Of a stretch of 64,000 nucleotides of DNA, positions 35,201 to 42,513 are shown in pieces. Location: the NCBI GenBank assembly GCA_035444285.1, contig DAOMOK010000010.1, forward strand, positions 1-64,000, read 5' to 3'. Position numbers and translations under genes: made by a program. This DNA is from CAADGU01 sp035444285 (GTDB lineage: Bacteria; Chloroflexota; Anaerolineae; Promineifilales; Promineifilaceae). Positions within the stretch are counted from its first letter, which is position 1. Every line of letters begins with the position of its first letter. Under the pieces are notes generated by a model. That model made no database searches and was not told where the DNA came from. It worked only from the letters and a program-made list of their open reading frames with translations.

Positions 35201-38125
35201 GCCAGCCTGACCACCGACGCCCAGGGCCGCGCCTCCACCTCATTCACCATCAACGAACCCGGTCATTACCAGTTGCGTCTGAAAGGTACCGATGCCCGCG
35301 GCTACACCATCCAAACCACCAGCTACGTTTATGCCTTTAGCGACATCTATAGCAATTGGTACGGCCGTGAGGATGGTGAACTGCGCCTGGACACCGATAA
35401 ACCCAGCTACGCCCCCGGCGAAACCGCGCAACTGATCATCGAAAGCACCGTCAGCGGCCCGGCGCTGCTCACCTGGGAACGGGGCAGCACCCACCGCGAG
35501 CAGTTGATCAACCTGACTGCCCCGTTGACATTGGTAGACCTGCCAATTGAAGAAACGGATGTGCCCAACATTTACGTAGCCGTTAACGTCTGGCAGCCGT
35601 TGGATACCACCCTTGACGAGTACACCAGCAGCAGCCAGCCAGACGGCCGTTTGCTCACCACCTACCACAACATCAGCGTCCCGGCCACCACCAAACGGCT
35701 CAACGTCACCATCACCCCGGACAAAGAGCAGTACGCCCCCCGCGAAGAAGCCACCTTTACGGTGCGTGTCACCAATTATCAGGGCGAACCTGTCTCCGCG
35801 GAGGTGTCGCTGGCGCTGGTAGACGAAGCCATCTTCGCCCTCAGCGAAGAGCTATCTGGCCCGATGTATGACGCCTTTTATTATGAACGCGCCCGGCTGG
35901 TAAACACCTACAACTCGCTGCGACCGACGCGGGAGCTGTGGGGCGGCGGCATGGGCGGCGGTGGCGGCGACGGCGGTTATCCTGGCGGGCCACGCGCCGA
36001 TTTCCCGGACACGGCTGCCTGGTTCCCCGTCCTCATCACCGACTTCAACGGCGAGGTAAAAGTGACCATCACCCTACCGGACAGCCTGACCACCTGGCGC
36101 ATGACGGCCAAAGCGGCTCCGGCCGACACACAAGTGGGCGAAACAACGGCCAACATCACCACCTGGCAGCCCATCATCGTCCGGCCGATTCTGCCCCGTG
36201 CCCTGACGACCGGTGACAATCTGCACATTTCGGCCCTGATACACAATTACAGCGATGAACCGCAGGGGTTGGCCATCTCCCTGGCCGAACAGGTGGCCGC
36301 GGACGATGTAGCGCAATTAGAAATCCTGGCGCCCGTTACACAGACGCTGATACTGGAGCCGGGTGAAGTTCGGCTGGTGGGTTGGGGAATGACGGCCGTG
36401 ATCGCCGGTGACACCCATCTGTTGGTGCAGGCTCAATACAATGCTGATGTGGCCCGCTTAGAACCCGGCGACACGGCCGATGCCGTGCTGCTGCCCTTGC
36501 ACATCAATCCCTTGGCCGTACCTGATGTAGTCACGCAGATCGGCCAGTTCAACACACGCTTGGAAACAACGGTTAACATTCCCACCGACGCCCTGCCCAT
36601 GAGCGTGGTGGAAATTCAACTCAGCCGCTCCATCGCCGGTACGCTGCTGGAAGGGCTGGAATACCTGACCGGCTACCCCTACGGCTGCGTGGAGCAGACG
36701 ATGAGCCGGGCGCTGCCCAACGCCGTCGTCGGCCGCGCCCTGAATCAGTTGGGCGTGAGCAACCCCACCTTGCAGGCGGAACTACCCGCCTACATCAACG
36801 CCAGTGTGCAGCGTCTCTACGGCTTCCAGCATAATGACGGCGGCTGGGGCTGGTGGTATGACGACCGCACCAATGATTACCAGACGGCCTGGGTCATCTT
36901 TGGCCTGGCACAGGTAGCCGAGGCGGGTTATGCAGTAGACCCAGCGGTAATTGAACGCGGCGCAACCTGGCTGAATGACAATTTGCCCAGCATGGACGCC
37001 CGCACCCGCGCTTTTGCCCTGTACGCCCTGGCCGAAGCAGGGCAACCTAACAAGGAGGCCACTCTGGCGCTGGCCGATAACCTGGATTCTCTGCGGGGGG
37101 ATGTGTTCAGCCTGGCGGGGTTGGCGCTGGCGTTGGATGCAGTGGGTGAACGGCCGTTGGCGCGGCAAATTGTGGATGGATTGGCGGAGACGGCTACGAA
37201 TACCAACGGTCTCATCCATTGGTCAGGAGCTTCACACGATGGTTACTACGACCAGAAAACAATGGCCTCAGACGTGCGCAGCACGGCGCTGGCGCTGAGC
37301 GCGTTTGTGCAAATCCGCCCCGGCCACGAATTGGAAGGCGGCATCGTGCGCTGGCTGATGGGGCAGCGGCGCAGCCAGGGTTGGGGCAGCACCAATGAAA
37401 CGTCGTTCACCATTCTGGCCCTCACCGACCATCTACTGGCTTCGGCCTTCAATGAAGCGGCAGCGAGTACCAATTTCACCATCTCCGTGAACGGCGCCGT
37501 GGTCGCTGCCGGGGCCTTGGGCCAGGGTGCGCCCGCGCAAACAGTACAGATTGCCCGCGAGCAACTGGCCGATGGCGAAAATGTGGTTGTGATAACGCAG
37601 GACGGCGGACGGCCGTTGTATTACACCATCAACAACCGCGTCTACATCCCCCAGGCGGAAATCGAGGCCGCCGGGGTAGTCACGGTTGACCGCGCCTACC
37701 TTGACCCCCTCACCAATAAGCCGCTGGACAACATCGTCGCCGGGCAACTGGTTAAAGTACAGCTAACGGTCAACCTGCCCGAAAACGGCAGCTACCTGAT
37801 CATCGAGGACAAATTGCCCGGCGGCCTGGAAGCGCTCAACGAAGGGCTAAACACCACCAGCCGCATTGCCGACGAGTATTGGGAATACCAGACTGAAAAC
37901 TGGGGCTGGCAGACGTTGGGCTACAACTACAAAGAAATCTTCGACGACCGGGTCAGTTTCTTCGTGACGGAGATGGACAAGGGGCGGCGCACCTTCACCT
38001 ACTTTGCCCGCGCCACCCTGCCGGGCACGTTTACCGCCATGCCCGCCGAAGTCAGCGGCATGTACACCCCCATCCTCTGGGGCCGCTCCGCCAGCACCCA
38101 ACTGACGATCAATGCTGGGGAATAA
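32228..38125 (+). CDS. Alpha-2-macroglobulin family lipoprotein
   Basis: Broad-range protease trap of 1965 residues. A signal segment ends in a lipobox (LTAC). Four Ig-like Big_5 domains follow in the first 460 residues, each with an xLxFNQPMD-like strand. Then come macroglobulin domains (TTDRPIYKPGHEVLFKAIVRL near 710), a glycine-rich bait-like region (about 1240-1257), the A2M domain (WFPVLITDFNGEV), and the thioester site GCVEQ with Cys1487 intact. The TED helical domain and C-terminal receptor-like domain end the protein. The start is ATG 32228, eight bases after AGGAGGG; 32222 is the alternative. The long n-region includes residues encoded by two hairpins (32259-32309). Probably anchored on the cell surface; no pbpC partner is adjacent. 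Confidence 0.92.
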   Translation: MTQLHQHLIPRLGLKPQADTINRLKPVCSSFLAVLLFTLLILTACDSGQPTETVVQVIEVTATPPPTAVPTFTPTALPDHLAVTLPGNLDAFPPGDALVLHFNQPMNTSLSQPLTFSPRVNGTAVWSNNNTTLTFTPDDGFNSNRSYNITLSADLHSASGLAFAGTQRWQMKTLTAPFVAGRTPSRTTITDRLPTITLRFNQPMDTDSLAAALRMEPPLPYDLDATDQTITITLTQPLTFGVQYQFTLDKTAVNQDGISLARPYTWPLSLTDPLGRVSGPSASDPEAPLTIRFNYPMDAASVSRALEIKPAVQGKLGWNEDNTMLTLTPDGRLRANTTYTINFITPLLLQDGSELPPMAAASFNTPPPILSFAPSGQNVSPAALVQIRFDRLMDQAATEAAFAIEPAMEGTFEWRETTLVFHPTSGIFAENSDYTVTLAATAVAADGEPILDAPQSWSFGTGRFQEVANFGYGPNAQVLDVHGRRAIQYQIVTRSDQQIVGFELYQLNLEQFLDRYASNFKDYWPWREESKTTIDLTGFPLVQSWQEETRPSPNEWANIQEVIIPADVPPGLYILNLTVGRLNDQLILVLTENTLAVKEANGQIVAWVTDINGDPVPGIEVGIYARNGNLISEGQADEDGVFHTQLPAFAEGGPPAIEPLIVVARSGDDMTVSGLSTEWQSGYGSRRQWWDTPVALTQSAAFITTDRPIYKPGHEVLFKAIVRLDDDATLTVPPTGTPVTVRIRDGRNNVVQTFELFTNNFGTVNGTFQLADGAMLGNYHVEVFAAGTSHRQLFKVEDYRKPDYEVTVTTDAAKYLLGDTIEITVDTAYYFGEPVANASITIRRFTKDHEWYGSGWYEDYNTANRPITGRTDADGRFTTTIHIPRDTYLSGGYGYYWEWGSSVRQGQWGIEATVDDGSHQTVSGFQAVTLYDALEMIEADFGGYVHAPNQPFFISANVQTIFGEPVANRALTLELARYQSSTRGYNDVRQSASLTTDAQGRASTSFTINEPGHYQLRLKGTDARGYTIQTTSYVYAFSDIYSNWYGREDGELRLDTDKPSYAPGETAQLIIESTVSGPALLTWERGSTHREQLINLTAPLTLVDLPIEETDVPNIYVAVNVWQPLDTTLDEYTSSSQPDGRLLTTYHNISVPATTKRLNVTITPDKEQYAPREEATFTVRVTNYQGEPVSAEVSLALVDEAIFALSEELSGPMYDAFYYERARLVNTYNSLRPTRELWGGGMGGGGGDGGYPGGPRADFPDTAAWFPVLITDFNGEVKVTITLPDSLTTWRMTAKAAPADTQVGETTANITTWQPIIVRPILPRALTTGDNLHISALIHNYSDEPQGLAISLAEQVAADDVAQLEILAPVTQTLILEPGEVRLVGWGMTAVIAGDTHLLVQAQYNADVARLEPGDTADAVLLPLHINPLAVPDVVTQIGQFNTRLETTVNIPTDALPMSVVEIQLSRSIAGTLLEGLEYLTGYPYGCVEQTMSRALPNAVVGRALNQLGVSNPTLQAELPAYINASVQRLYGFQHNDGGWGWWYDDRTNDYQTAWVIFGLAQVAEAGYAVDPAVIERGATWLNDNLPSMDARTRAFALYALAEAGQPNKEATLALADNLDSLRGDVFSLAGLALALDAVGERPLARQIVDGLAETATNTNGLIHWSGASHDGYYDQKTMASDVRSTALALSAFVQIRPGHELEGGIVRWLMGQRRSQGWGSTNETSFTILALTDHLLASAFNEAAASTNFTISVNGAVVAAGALGQGAPAQTVQIAREQLADGENVVVITQDGGRPLYYTINNRVYIPQAEIEAAGVVTVDRAYLDPLTNKPLDNIVAGQLVKVQLTVNLPENGSYLIIEDKLPGGLEALNEGLNTTSRIADEYWEYQTENWGWQTLGYNYKEIFDDRVSFFVTEMDKGRRTFTYFARATLPGTFTAMPAEVSGMYTPILWGRSASTQLTINAGE
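32259..32309. repeat. Twin hairpins inside the signal-peptide coding region
   Basis: GCCTGGGG/CCCCAGGC with a six-base loop, then AAACCGGC/GCCGGTTT with a four-base loop (TGAA), separated by TGATACAAT. Both lie in the frame of the alpha-2-macroglobulin gene before its hydrophobic segment and encode LGLKPQADTINRLKPV. Confidence 0.85.
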
Positions 38126-38128
38126 GAC

Positions 38129-38174
38129 TAATGGTGACAGGCATGTTGCGTGTGCCTGTCACCACATTAGTTAG
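38129..38174. terminator. Hairpin after the alpha-2-macroglobulin gene
   Basis: Arms ACTAATGGTGACAGGCA and TGCCTGTCACCACATTAGT with a short loop. It lies between convergent genes and could terminate both. Confidence 0.6.
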
Positions 38175-38208
38175 TTTGTATAACTGCATAGCGATGGTCG
38201 AATTCTGA

Positions 38209-38625
38209 TCAGGCAAGTAAAAAGTAATCAAGAGGGACTGCGTGTGGGGCGGTGTCAAAAGCAGGATCGTTCACCGTGAGATTTTCATCATCCAGGCCAA
38301 TTGCCACAAGCACATGAGAGGTGTTTTCCTCCCAATAAGGCAAATCACCTGTTTGCACAAAAACTAGACAGGGTATTCCAGATTCAAGGCACTCACGGAG
38401 GGTAGACAAAGTACCTGATTCATAAGTGACTGAAAAGCCCATTTTTTCCAGGCGTCGTAGATTAGGGGCCGGCGTACCAAATGACTGCGTACCCAGACGA
38501 CGGGCAAGTTCACTTTCGCTATGTGAATGCCCCAGGAACTCCAGAATCATACGAACGCCCGCTGGCAGACAAGCACCGCTGTGACTTTGTTTAAAGTGGG
38601 GAACTGGCAGCAAGCTGGTTGGCAT
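38209..38625 (-). CDS. C39-like (papain-fold) cysteine protease domain protein
   Basis: Protein of 138 residues matching a stand-alone peptidase C39-like domain. Oxyanion Gln13 and nucleophile Cys19 are in FKQSHSGACLPAGVRMIL, His104 in TSHVLVAIG, and a Asn/Asp in VNDPAF (119-120). It has no transporter or membrane part, so it is not a bacteriocin exporter. It overlaps the end of the upstream small gene by 35 bases and is almost certainly co-translated with it. It could process a partner peptide or act as a binding domain. The function is unknown. Confidence 0.82.
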   Translation of the reverse strand: MPTSLLPVPHFKQSHSGACLPAGVRMILEFLGHSHSESELARRLGTQSFGTPAPNLRRLEKMGFSVTYESGTLSTLRECLESGIPCLVFVQTGDLPYWEENTSHVLVAIGLDDENLTVNDPAFDTAPHAVPLDYFLLA

Positions 38626-38956
38626 GATTTGTTAACCCATTAATGAGGGTCTGGTCGCCCAACACTTCACCTGTTTGCACGTCAACGTCAACCACGCCTA
38701 CTTGCCCCAAACGGCCGTGACCCGGCAAAGACAAGATAACAGGTATCCGCCATAGTAAACGTTGGCCAGCCATGACCAGGTCGGGTGCATCGGCCAACAA
38801 ACCTGTACCTACCTTATCTAACAGAAAAACATTCACTTTCTGTCGGGCCACAAATGGGGTGATGTTGATAGTAGTTTTAACATGGACGTTAATATCTACT
38901 TCGGTTGCTTTTAATTTCGCCCACAACACATCATCCAAGACAACATTCATGATCAT
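38591..38956 (-). CDS. Small conserved partner of the C39-like protease, unknown function
   Basis: Not recognised. It has 121 residues and starts NVVLDDVLWAKLKATEVD. A middle part, FLLDKVGTGLLADAPDLVMAG, is followed by LLWRIPVILSLPGHGRLGQVG, VDVDVQTGEVLG and an Asn/Gln-rich tail. No signal or membrane segment. Its stop lies 35 bases inside the C39-like gene, which points to a joint function such as substrate, inhibitor or cofactor. The start could also be the ATG at 38950. Confidence 0.7.
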   Translation of the reverse strand: MIMNVVLDDVLWAKLKATEVDINVHVKTTINITPFVARQKVNVFLLDKVGTGLLADAPDLVMAGQRLLWRIPVILSLPGHGRLGQVGVVDVDVQTGEVLGDQTLINGLTNHANQLAASSPL

Positions 38957-38968
38957 GCTCCTATGCTC

Positions 38969-39565
38969 TCAGGCAAACACCTCTGCGCAGACAACGTCAA
39001 ACCCAGACAGTAAGGCAGAGTAGGCTCGTTCTCTCCTGGCCGCTTTTACCAGCAGCGTATACGCTCCCTCATCCAACACAAACACCTCTATCGTCTCATG
39101 TTCCGGGTCCACAATCCAGTATTCAGGAATACCGGCCTGGGCATATTCGTTAAATTTGTCGCGCCGGTCTGTTCGCCGCGTACCGGGGGAAATCACTTCC
39201 GCCACCATATCGGGTGGTTCGTAATATCTCTCACCCATTTTGCGCGCATTTTCATGACTCACAAACAATAAATCTGGCTCACGAATTTTGCCGGGCCACA
39301 ACCGCACTGCCAGTGGTGCGAAGCGTACTACACCTAGATCATGTTCCGTGACAAAAAGATAGAAAGTACGATACAGGTTGGCAAGAACCTTTTGATGCCG
39401 GTCGCCGGGTGGAGCCATCAGAAAAACCTCCCCTTCAGAAAGTTCAATAATACGGTTGGTGTCTGGCAGGTTGAAGTATTCGGTTTCCGTCCATTGGCCC
39501 TGAGGCGGCCAGAGTTCGGCAATTTCTGTGGTCAGTCGTGGTTGATCGGGGGTCATGGTGGTCAT
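38969..39565 (-). CDS. Uma2 family (DUF820) putative endonuclease
   Basis: PD-(D/E)XK-fold protein of about 198 residues, typical Uma2 size. Motifs: IIELSEGEVFLMAPPGDRHQ, PLAVRLWPGKIREPDLLFV, PPDMVAEVISPGTRRTDRRDKFNEYAQAGIPEYWIVDPE, with likely core residues in REPDLLFV and VAEVISP. Such genes are very abundant in cyanobacteria and Chloroflexi, and their true job is unsettled. I chose ATG 39565 with GAGGAGA seven bases upstream; the longer frame begins before that site. Confidence 0.87.
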   Translation of the reverse strand: MTTMTPDQPRLTTEIAELWPPQGQWTETEYFNLPDTNRIIELSEGEVFLMAPPGDRHQKVLANLYRTFYLFVTEHDLGVVRFAPLAVRLWPGKIREPDLLFVSHENARKMGERYYEPPDMVAEVISPGTRRTDRRDKFNEYAQAGIPEYWIVDPEHETIEVFVLDEGAYTLLVKAARRERAYSALLSGFDVVCAEVFA

Positions 39566-39694
39566 GCACATTCTCCTCGTTCTGCAAATCAACAGGTGGG
39601 TTCATTGTATAAGCGGCAGGTGGGGGCGTCAACGGCCGTGATCACCGGGCACTGCAACTTGACCAACACGGCCGTACCCCCTAAACTGTTCCAT

Positions 39695-40114
39695 ATGAAT
39701 GCCAAAAAAACAGTGGCCATCACCCGCACCTGCCCTACCTGCCAGGGCCAAAAGGTCGTGGCCGGCCCGGCCGTTTGCCAGCTTTGTGGCCAGGAAATTC
39801 CACCCGATGATTCCTGGTGGGAAAGCAATGATTCTTTGCTACCCTGCGGTCACGATGCGGCGGACCATCTGGTGGAACAGGCTGTCCAGTGCCCAGAATG
39901 TGAGGGACACGGCCGTAGCCAACAATGGATCACGCTGGCGGAATGGCAGCATATTCAGCGTCAACGCTTCATACGTGGCCTGGTTTTGCTAGCCGTCTCC
40001 CTGTTGGTCATTTTCACCTTAATCTGGGCTGTCAGCAGTCGGGAACCCGACTATATTTGTGGCAGTTGGTGGTATGGCCTTATTCCCATCTGGCTCCTTC
40101 TCTGGCGGCGCTAA
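39695..40114 (+). CDS. Zinc-ribbon membrane protein, unknown function
   Basis: Protein of 139 residues. The N-terminal half contains several Cys pairs: CPTCQG, CQLCGQ, a CGH and CPECEGHG, a pattern like the DnaJ zinc-finger centre. The C-terminal half has a transmembrane segment (GLVLLAVSLLVIFTLIWAV) and a second short hydrophobic end (LIPIWLLLW). It probably sits in the membrane with the zinc part in the cytoplasm. I used ATG 39695; the long upstream frame is antisense to the Uma2 gene and rejected. No clear ribosome site is visible. Confidence 0.62.
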   Translation: MNAKKTVAITRTCPTCQGQKVVAGPAVCQLCGQEIPPDDSWWESNDSLLPCGHDAADHLVEQAVQCPECEGHGRSQQWITLAEWQHIQRQRFIRGLVLLAVSLLVIFTLIWAVSSREPDYICGSWWYGLIPIWLLLWRR

Positions 40115-40126
40115 CCCTCACCAACA

Positions 40127-40513
40127 TCACCTCGCCGGCTTATAAGCCACCGCGTCAATCTCCACGGCCGCGCCCAACGCCAGTTCCGCCCGCCCCACCG
40201 TAATCCGCGCCGGTGGGTCATCACCCATCACGGCCGTGTACGCCGCATTCATCGCCGCAAACGTGCCCATATCCGCCAGATACACATTCATCTTCACCAC
40301 GTCCGCCAGCGACGCGCCGCATTCCGCCAAAATCCGCTCAATGTGGCGCAGCGTTTGTGTCGTTTCCGGGCCGGTTCCCCCTTCAACCAGTTCCATCGAA
40401 TCCAACTTCGCCCCTAACGTGCCGGAGACAAAAATAAAATCCCCGGCAATCACGGCATGGCAAAACGCTGGCAGTCTGGCTAATTCAGGCACGTTTACTT
40501 TTGTTCCACTCAT
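40127..40513 (-). CDS. ridA: RidA family reactive-intermediate deaminase
   Basis: Protein of 128 residues with the YjgF/RidA fold. Visible: FIFVSGTLGAK, LRHIERILAECGASLADVVKMNVYLADM, and PARITVGRAELALGAAVEIDAVAY. The arginine in PARITVG is the carboxylate-binding residue, and VEIDAVAY is the usual C-terminal strand. RidA removes 2-aminoacrylate and related imines made by PLP enzymes. The start is ATG 40513 with an AGAGGA ribosome site. Confidence 0.9.
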   Translation of the reverse strand: MSGTKVNVPELARLPAFCHAVIAGDFIFVSGTLGAKLDSMELVEGGTGPETTQTLRHIERILAECGASLADVVKMNVYLADMGTFAAMNAAYTAVMGDDPPARITVGRAELALGAAVEIDAVAYKPAR

Positions 40514-40524
40514 ACTGTCCTCTT

Positions 40525-40645
40525 CATTCGCCCAATTTATTGACTTTTGCCACAAGCTGCTGGTAATCGGTTAAAAGCTGCGGCTCTTCCAACGCCTCCG
40601 CGAATTGGGAAAGCCAGCTTTCGATGTACGGTTCGTCGAGACGGC
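40525..40645 (-). pseudogene. Short gene remnant
   Basis: An open tail of about 40 codons ends at a TGA at 40525 and reads GRLDEPYIESWLSQFAEAL then LLTDYQQLVAKVNKLG. It looks like the C-terminus of a small nucleotidyltransferase-type protein. A TAA in the same frame lies just upstream and no start codon is available, so this is probably a decayed fragment. Confidence 0.4.
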
Positions 40646-40661
40646 CGTGTGCAGAACAATT

Positions 40662-40946
40662 TTAAGGTTTTCTTCCACTGGCGCTTCTCCACGCTTCTAG
40701 TTTTTGCACCCTCTCATAATAACCAACCAGCGCTGCGTGTTTTTCCGACTGCTGGCGCAAACTTTGCTTGTAGTTCCTCCGACGTGCAAATTCCCAAAGA
40801 GACAGGTATTCTTGCCAGCTTTTTTCCGGTGTGCGTTCATGCGCCGTCAGGTAGCGGTCGCGCTGTTCGGCCAGATTCCATTCCCGGATTTGTTCCTGCG
40901 CCCAGCGATACAACTCTTTGTCGAGTTTTTTGTCGTCGTTTGGCAT
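40662..40946 (-). CDS. Small charged protein, unknown function
   Basis: Not recognised. It has 94 residues from ATG 40946 (MPNDDKKLDKELYRWAQEQ). It is highly charged and helical, rich in Arg/Glu/Trp/Tyr, with no membrane segment. The larger frame beginning at 41027 would include the hairpin at 40963-41000. It may be the 5' neighbour of the decayed fragment at 40525-40645. Confidence 0.5.
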   Translation of the reverse strand: MPNDDKKLDKELYRWAQEQIREWNLAEQRDRYLTAHERTPEKSWQEYLSLWEFARRRNYKQSLRQQSEKHAALVGYYERVQKLEAWRSASGRKP

Positions 40947-40962
40947 GGGGGGATTATAACAC

Positions 40963-41000
40963 AGGGAGATGGCGAGACTGTCCAGTCTCGCCATCTCCCT
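40963..41000. terminator. Perfect 18-bp-stem hairpin after the GH4 gene
   Basis: AGGGAGATGGCGAGACTG and CAGTCTCGCCATCTCCCT separated by two bases. It lies directly after the stop of the minus-strand GH4 gene. The stem is unusually long and perfect, and no T run follows. Confidence 0.7.
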
Positions 41001-41001
41001 A

Positions 41002-42384
41002 TCAAAATTGCGGCAGCACGTGGGCAAACTGCGTCAGGTAATCATCCAGAATGGCGCGGGCACGGCCAATGTCGTTGATCATGGGGTCAAGCAGGAGCGT
41101 TTGCAGGGCTAAATGACGGTCGCCGGTCACGGCCGTGTCCACCACCAGTTCCACCAGCGCCGCCTCCCGCCGCAGCAGTTCCGCTATCGCTTCCGGCATC
41201 TCGCCCATGTGGATGCCCTGCACCCCCAGGCCGCTCACCAGCGCCGGAATCTCCACAATCGTTTCGGCCGGCAGGTTGGTAATGGCGCCCCGGTTGGGGA
41301 CGTTGACCGCTTCGTCGTAAAAGTTCTCGTCACCGGCAATCGCGGTAATCAACTCCACCGCGCCTTCACTGTGCGCCTCGCGCATCCCCGCCACCGGCAT
41401 CGTCCCGTCAGCCATTTGCCGCATCATGTGGTGCAAAAAGTCCCGCGCTGCCTCGTTGCCACCCCAGTCGTAGAGCGGAACCTGGTACGTCTCCCAGGGT
41501 TTTGCCAGCGGGTCATGCAGCCAGGGCAGGTATTCCACCAGATGCGTATCACCGGGGATGGGCAAGCGACCAAAGATGCGAAACAGGTCTAACGAAAACG
41601 GTTCTAACGTCGGCGGCGCGTCGGCCAGCGTCGCCCGCAGCAACGGGTATAAATCCTCGCCCGTCGCCTTATCCCGAATATCCATCAGCCAGATGAAATG
41701 GTTCAGCCCGGCGGATTTGATTTGGAAATAGTTACGGCCGTGCGCCGCCATCTCGTGTATCGTGCCCACATTACCCGGATCGGAATGTAGATTCACACCC
41801 GGTGGTACCGGGATGTTGTACCGATTGCGCAGGAGCACGGCCGTCAGCCCATAGCCCACGTTAATCTGATGACACTTACCCACCGTTTGGATGCGGCTGA
41901 ATTTGCTCACCGCACGGGTGATGCGCGGCAGCGGATTGCTGAAATTGATCAGCCAGGCATCCGGGCACAACGCCTCCATGTCGCGCACGATTTCCATAAA
42001 GGGCGGAATCTGGCGGCAGGCGTGCATCAGGCCACCCGGCCCGCCATTTTCGCCATATGGCTGGCGCAGGCCATGTTTCAGCGGGATTTCCCAATCCATG
42101 CGCCACAGTTCTTCACGAGGGGGCACTTCAATGGAGACAATGACAAAGTGCATCCCGGCCAACACGTCCCGCCGGTTGGTGCTGGCGCGGATGCGCATCT
42201 CCGCGCCCCAGGCTTCGTTCATCTGTTCGGCCACACGGACAACCGTTGTTAATGCTGCTTCACTCAGGTCAACCAGCGCCAGTTCGCTGCCGCGCAGTTT
42301 TGGCTCGCGCATGAGGGTGGCTAACGTGGTTGGCCCAAAACTGGCGCTGCCCGCGCCGATGATGGCAATTTTGGTAGGGTTCAT
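41002..42384 (-). CDS. Glycoside hydrolase family 4 (alpha-glucosidase/alpha-galactosidase type)
   Basis: NAD- and metal-dependent glycosidase of 460 residues. Rossmann loop IGAGSASFGPTTLATL at the N-terminus. Family blocks: INFSNPLPRITRAV, metal ligand Cys in VGKCHQINVGYG, and SAGLNHFIWLMD carrying the ligand His. GH4 enzymes oxidise C3 of the sugar with NAD before eliminating the aglycone. The substrate, glucoside, galactoside or glucuronide, cannot be told. AGGAGAGG lies four bases before ATG 42384. An antisense frame continues upstream into the hydrolase gene but is not coding. Confidence 0.9.
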   Translation of the reverse strand: MNPTKIAIIGAGSASFGPTTLATLMREPKLRGSELALVDLSEAALTTVVRVAEQMNEAWGAEMRIRASTNRRDVLAGMHFVIVSIEVPPREELWRMDWEIPLKHGLRQPYGENGGPGGLMHACRQIPPFMEIVRDMEALCPDAWLINFSNPLPRITRAVSKFSRIQTVGKCHQINVGYGLTAVLLRNRYNIPVPPGVNLHSDPGNVGTIHEMAAHGRNYFQIKSAGLNHFIWLMDIRDKATGEDLYPLLRATLADAPPTLEPFSLDLFRIFGRLPIPGDTHLVEYLPWLHDPLAKPWETYQVPLYDWGGNEAARDFLHHMMRQMADGTMPVAGMREAHSEGAVELITAIAGDENFYDEAVNVPNRGAITNLPAETIVEIPALVSGLGVQGIHMGEMPEAIAELLRREAALVELVVDTAVTGDRHLALQTLLLDPMINDIGRARAILDDYLTQFAHVLPQF

Positions 42385-42403
42385 ATACCTCTCCTGGTTA
42401 TGT

Positions 42404-42432
42404 GTAGAGACGTTGCAATGCAACATCTCTAC
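42404..42432. repeat. GTAGAGACGTTGCA hairpin
   Basis: GTAGAGACGTTGCA and TGCAACATCTCTAC with one mismatch, between the divergent GH4 and nitrilase-family genes. Confidence 0.75.
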
Positions 42433-42513
42433 CACAATTTTACGGCCGTGATTATACCCCCATCTTGCCACCCATACCCGGTTCGGATACAGTTGCACAT
42501 GGAGGAAAATGCC

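Noticed and set aside
38209..38625. Bacteriocin-processing ABC exporter peptidase
   Set aside because: No TM or ATPase part follows the C39-like domain and no leader-peptide gene is seen.
39341..39694. N-terminal extension of the zinc-ribbon protein
   Set aside because: It is antisense to the Uma2 gene and not protein-like; ATG 39695 gives a compact zinc-ribbon start.
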